This document shows positions 6,252 to 6,537 of a stretch of 6,537 nt of DNA, one piece after another (the stretch's first letter is position 1; every line of letters starts with the position of its first letter). The notes below the pieces were generated by a model. It saw only the letters and a program-made list of their open reading frames with translations, ran no database searches and had not been told where the DNA came from. The DNA comes from Clostridia bacterium. GTDB lineage: Bacteria; Bacillota_A; Clostridia; Oscillospirales; CAG-272. Both the position numbers and the translations under genes were made by a program. The stretch lies in assembly GCA_017529175.1 (NCBI GenBank), contig JAFXNX010000170.1, forward strand, positions 1 through 6,537, written 5' to 3'.

Positions 6252-6264
6252 ACTCATCATAAGT
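6252..6264. promoter_or_regulatory. Imperfect palindrome at feo promoter, possible operator
   Basis: ACTCATCATAAGT matches its own reverse complement at 10 of 13 positions and overlaps the inner half of the feoA -10 box, a position suited to repression by an iron-sensing regulator (Fur or DtxR type). It does not match a Fur or DtxR consensus I can name, and a 13-base imperfect palindrome can arise by chance. Confidence 0.2.
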
Positions 6265-6291
6265 TTATGCCGGGTTGTCGGATAGTGTCAA
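6262..6291 (-). promoter_or_regulatory. Likely promoter of feoAB
   Basis: On the - strand a consensus TTGACA (6291-6286) is followed after 18 bases by TAAACT (6267-6262). Transcription would start roughly 28 bases before the feoA ATG, downstream of the two hairpins that end the dockerin gene. Confidence 0.6.
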
Positions 6292-6338
6292 AAAACGCAG
6301 ATAAGATTAATTGTCGCAAAGTCATATAAAAATCACAC

Positions 6339-6360
6339 CGCGCATCACTTGTGACGCGCG
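6339..6360 (-). terminator. Second hairpin after dockerin gene, followed by T-run
   Basis: CGCGCATCAC (6339-6348) pairs with GTGACGCGCG (6351-6360) at nine of ten positions around a two-base TT. Read on the - strand, the stem is followed six bases later by TTTTTAT (from 6333), so it may be a back-up terminator. The gap between stem and T-run is longer than ideal. Confidence 0.45.
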
Positions 6361-6372
6361 CTGACATAAATT

Positions 6373-6397
6373 ACAGCGCCCCGTTTCGGGGCGCTGT
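6373..6397 (-). terminator. Strong hairpin terminator of the dockerin gene
   Basis: ACAGCGCCCCG (6373-6383) and CGGGGCGCTGT (6387-6397) pair perfectly over 11 bases around TTT. It lies 37 bases after the stop of the right-edge gene. On the - strand the stem is followed by AATTTAT, a weak T-tract. Confidence 0.7.
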
Positions 6398-6434
6398 GAC
6401 TCAAATTACATTCATCTTAATTAACGTATCAATT

Positions 6435-6536
6435 TCAGATTCTCCCGCTGAGCTTTCTTGTCATCGCGAGTATGTCTTTCATATTTATCCTGCCGTCGCC
6501 GTTCAAGTCCGCGTTGAAGATATACGCTTCAGCGAT
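6435..6536 (-). CDS. C-terminal end of a dockerin-domain protein (5' part outside window)
   Basis: Reading in from the right edge on the - strand, the frame encodes 33 residues and then TGA (6437-6435). The residues include NADLNGDGRINMKDILAMT and end RKLSGRI. The DLNGDGRINMKD segment fits the calcium-binding loop of a type I dockerin repeat (D, N, D, and a closing D at positions 1, 3, 5 and 12), followed by the usual short helix and the chain end. Dockerins anchor secreted enzymes or structural proteins to cohesin modules, so the missing part probably includes a signal peptide and a catalytic or binding module. Only one repeat is visible; a second should lie just upstream. An isolated EF-hand is the alternative. 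The fragment is followed by two hairpins. Confidence 0.82.
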   Translation of the reverse strand: MAEAYIFNADLNGDGRINMKDILAMTRKLSGRI

Positions 6537-6537
6537 C

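Noticed and set aside
1..6537. CRISPR array, tRNA, rRNA or riboswitch
   Set aside because: No regularly spaced direct repeats, cloverleaf, rRNA core sequence or known riboswitch motif could be seen by eye.

Overview
The window is about 6.5 kb of chromosome from a bacterium that is most likely an anaerobic gut-type member of the Clostridia. The clues are a short clostridial-style FeoB, a Firmicutes-type lipoate ligase, AGGAGG-type ribosome binding sites, and the C-terminal end of a dockerin-bearing protein at the right edge. I assign no genus.

Layout. On the + strand at the left is the 3' part of an unrecognised gene (open to the window edge, stop at 404), overlapping by ATGA with ruvX/yqgF (401-823). 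A hairpin (898-929) follows. A complete IS30-family insertion sequence (about 952-2253) then lies between two convergent host transcripts. All other genes are on the - strand, reading right to left: the last 33 codons of a dockerin protein (6536-6435) with one or two terminator-like hairpins behind it; feoA (6227-5967) and feoB (5970-4132), overlapping by ATGA; then, after a 77-bp gap with a good promoter-like sequence, lplA (4054-3035) and a SAM-dependent methyltransferase (3038-2277), also overlapping by ATGA.

How the genes work together. FeoA and FeoB form a ferrous-iron uptake unit; the FeoB belongs to a short branch whose pore motifs differ from the textbook ones. LplA attaches salvaged lipoate to lipoyl-domain proteins, and the methyltransferase appears translationally coupled to it; its substrate is unknown. 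RuvX is a small RNase H-fold protein linked to rRNA maturation and Holliday-junction resolution.

The most interesting structural observations concern the IS. Removing 952-2253 and one copy of a TC duplication rebuilds a near-perfect palindrome, so the element seems to have landed at the centre of a terminator-like stem-loop. Between its right end and the transposase promoter the IS also carries a 106-nt multi-part fold-back of unknown role. I found no CRISPR array, tRNA, rRNA or evident defence system, and nothing amounting to a wholly new system.
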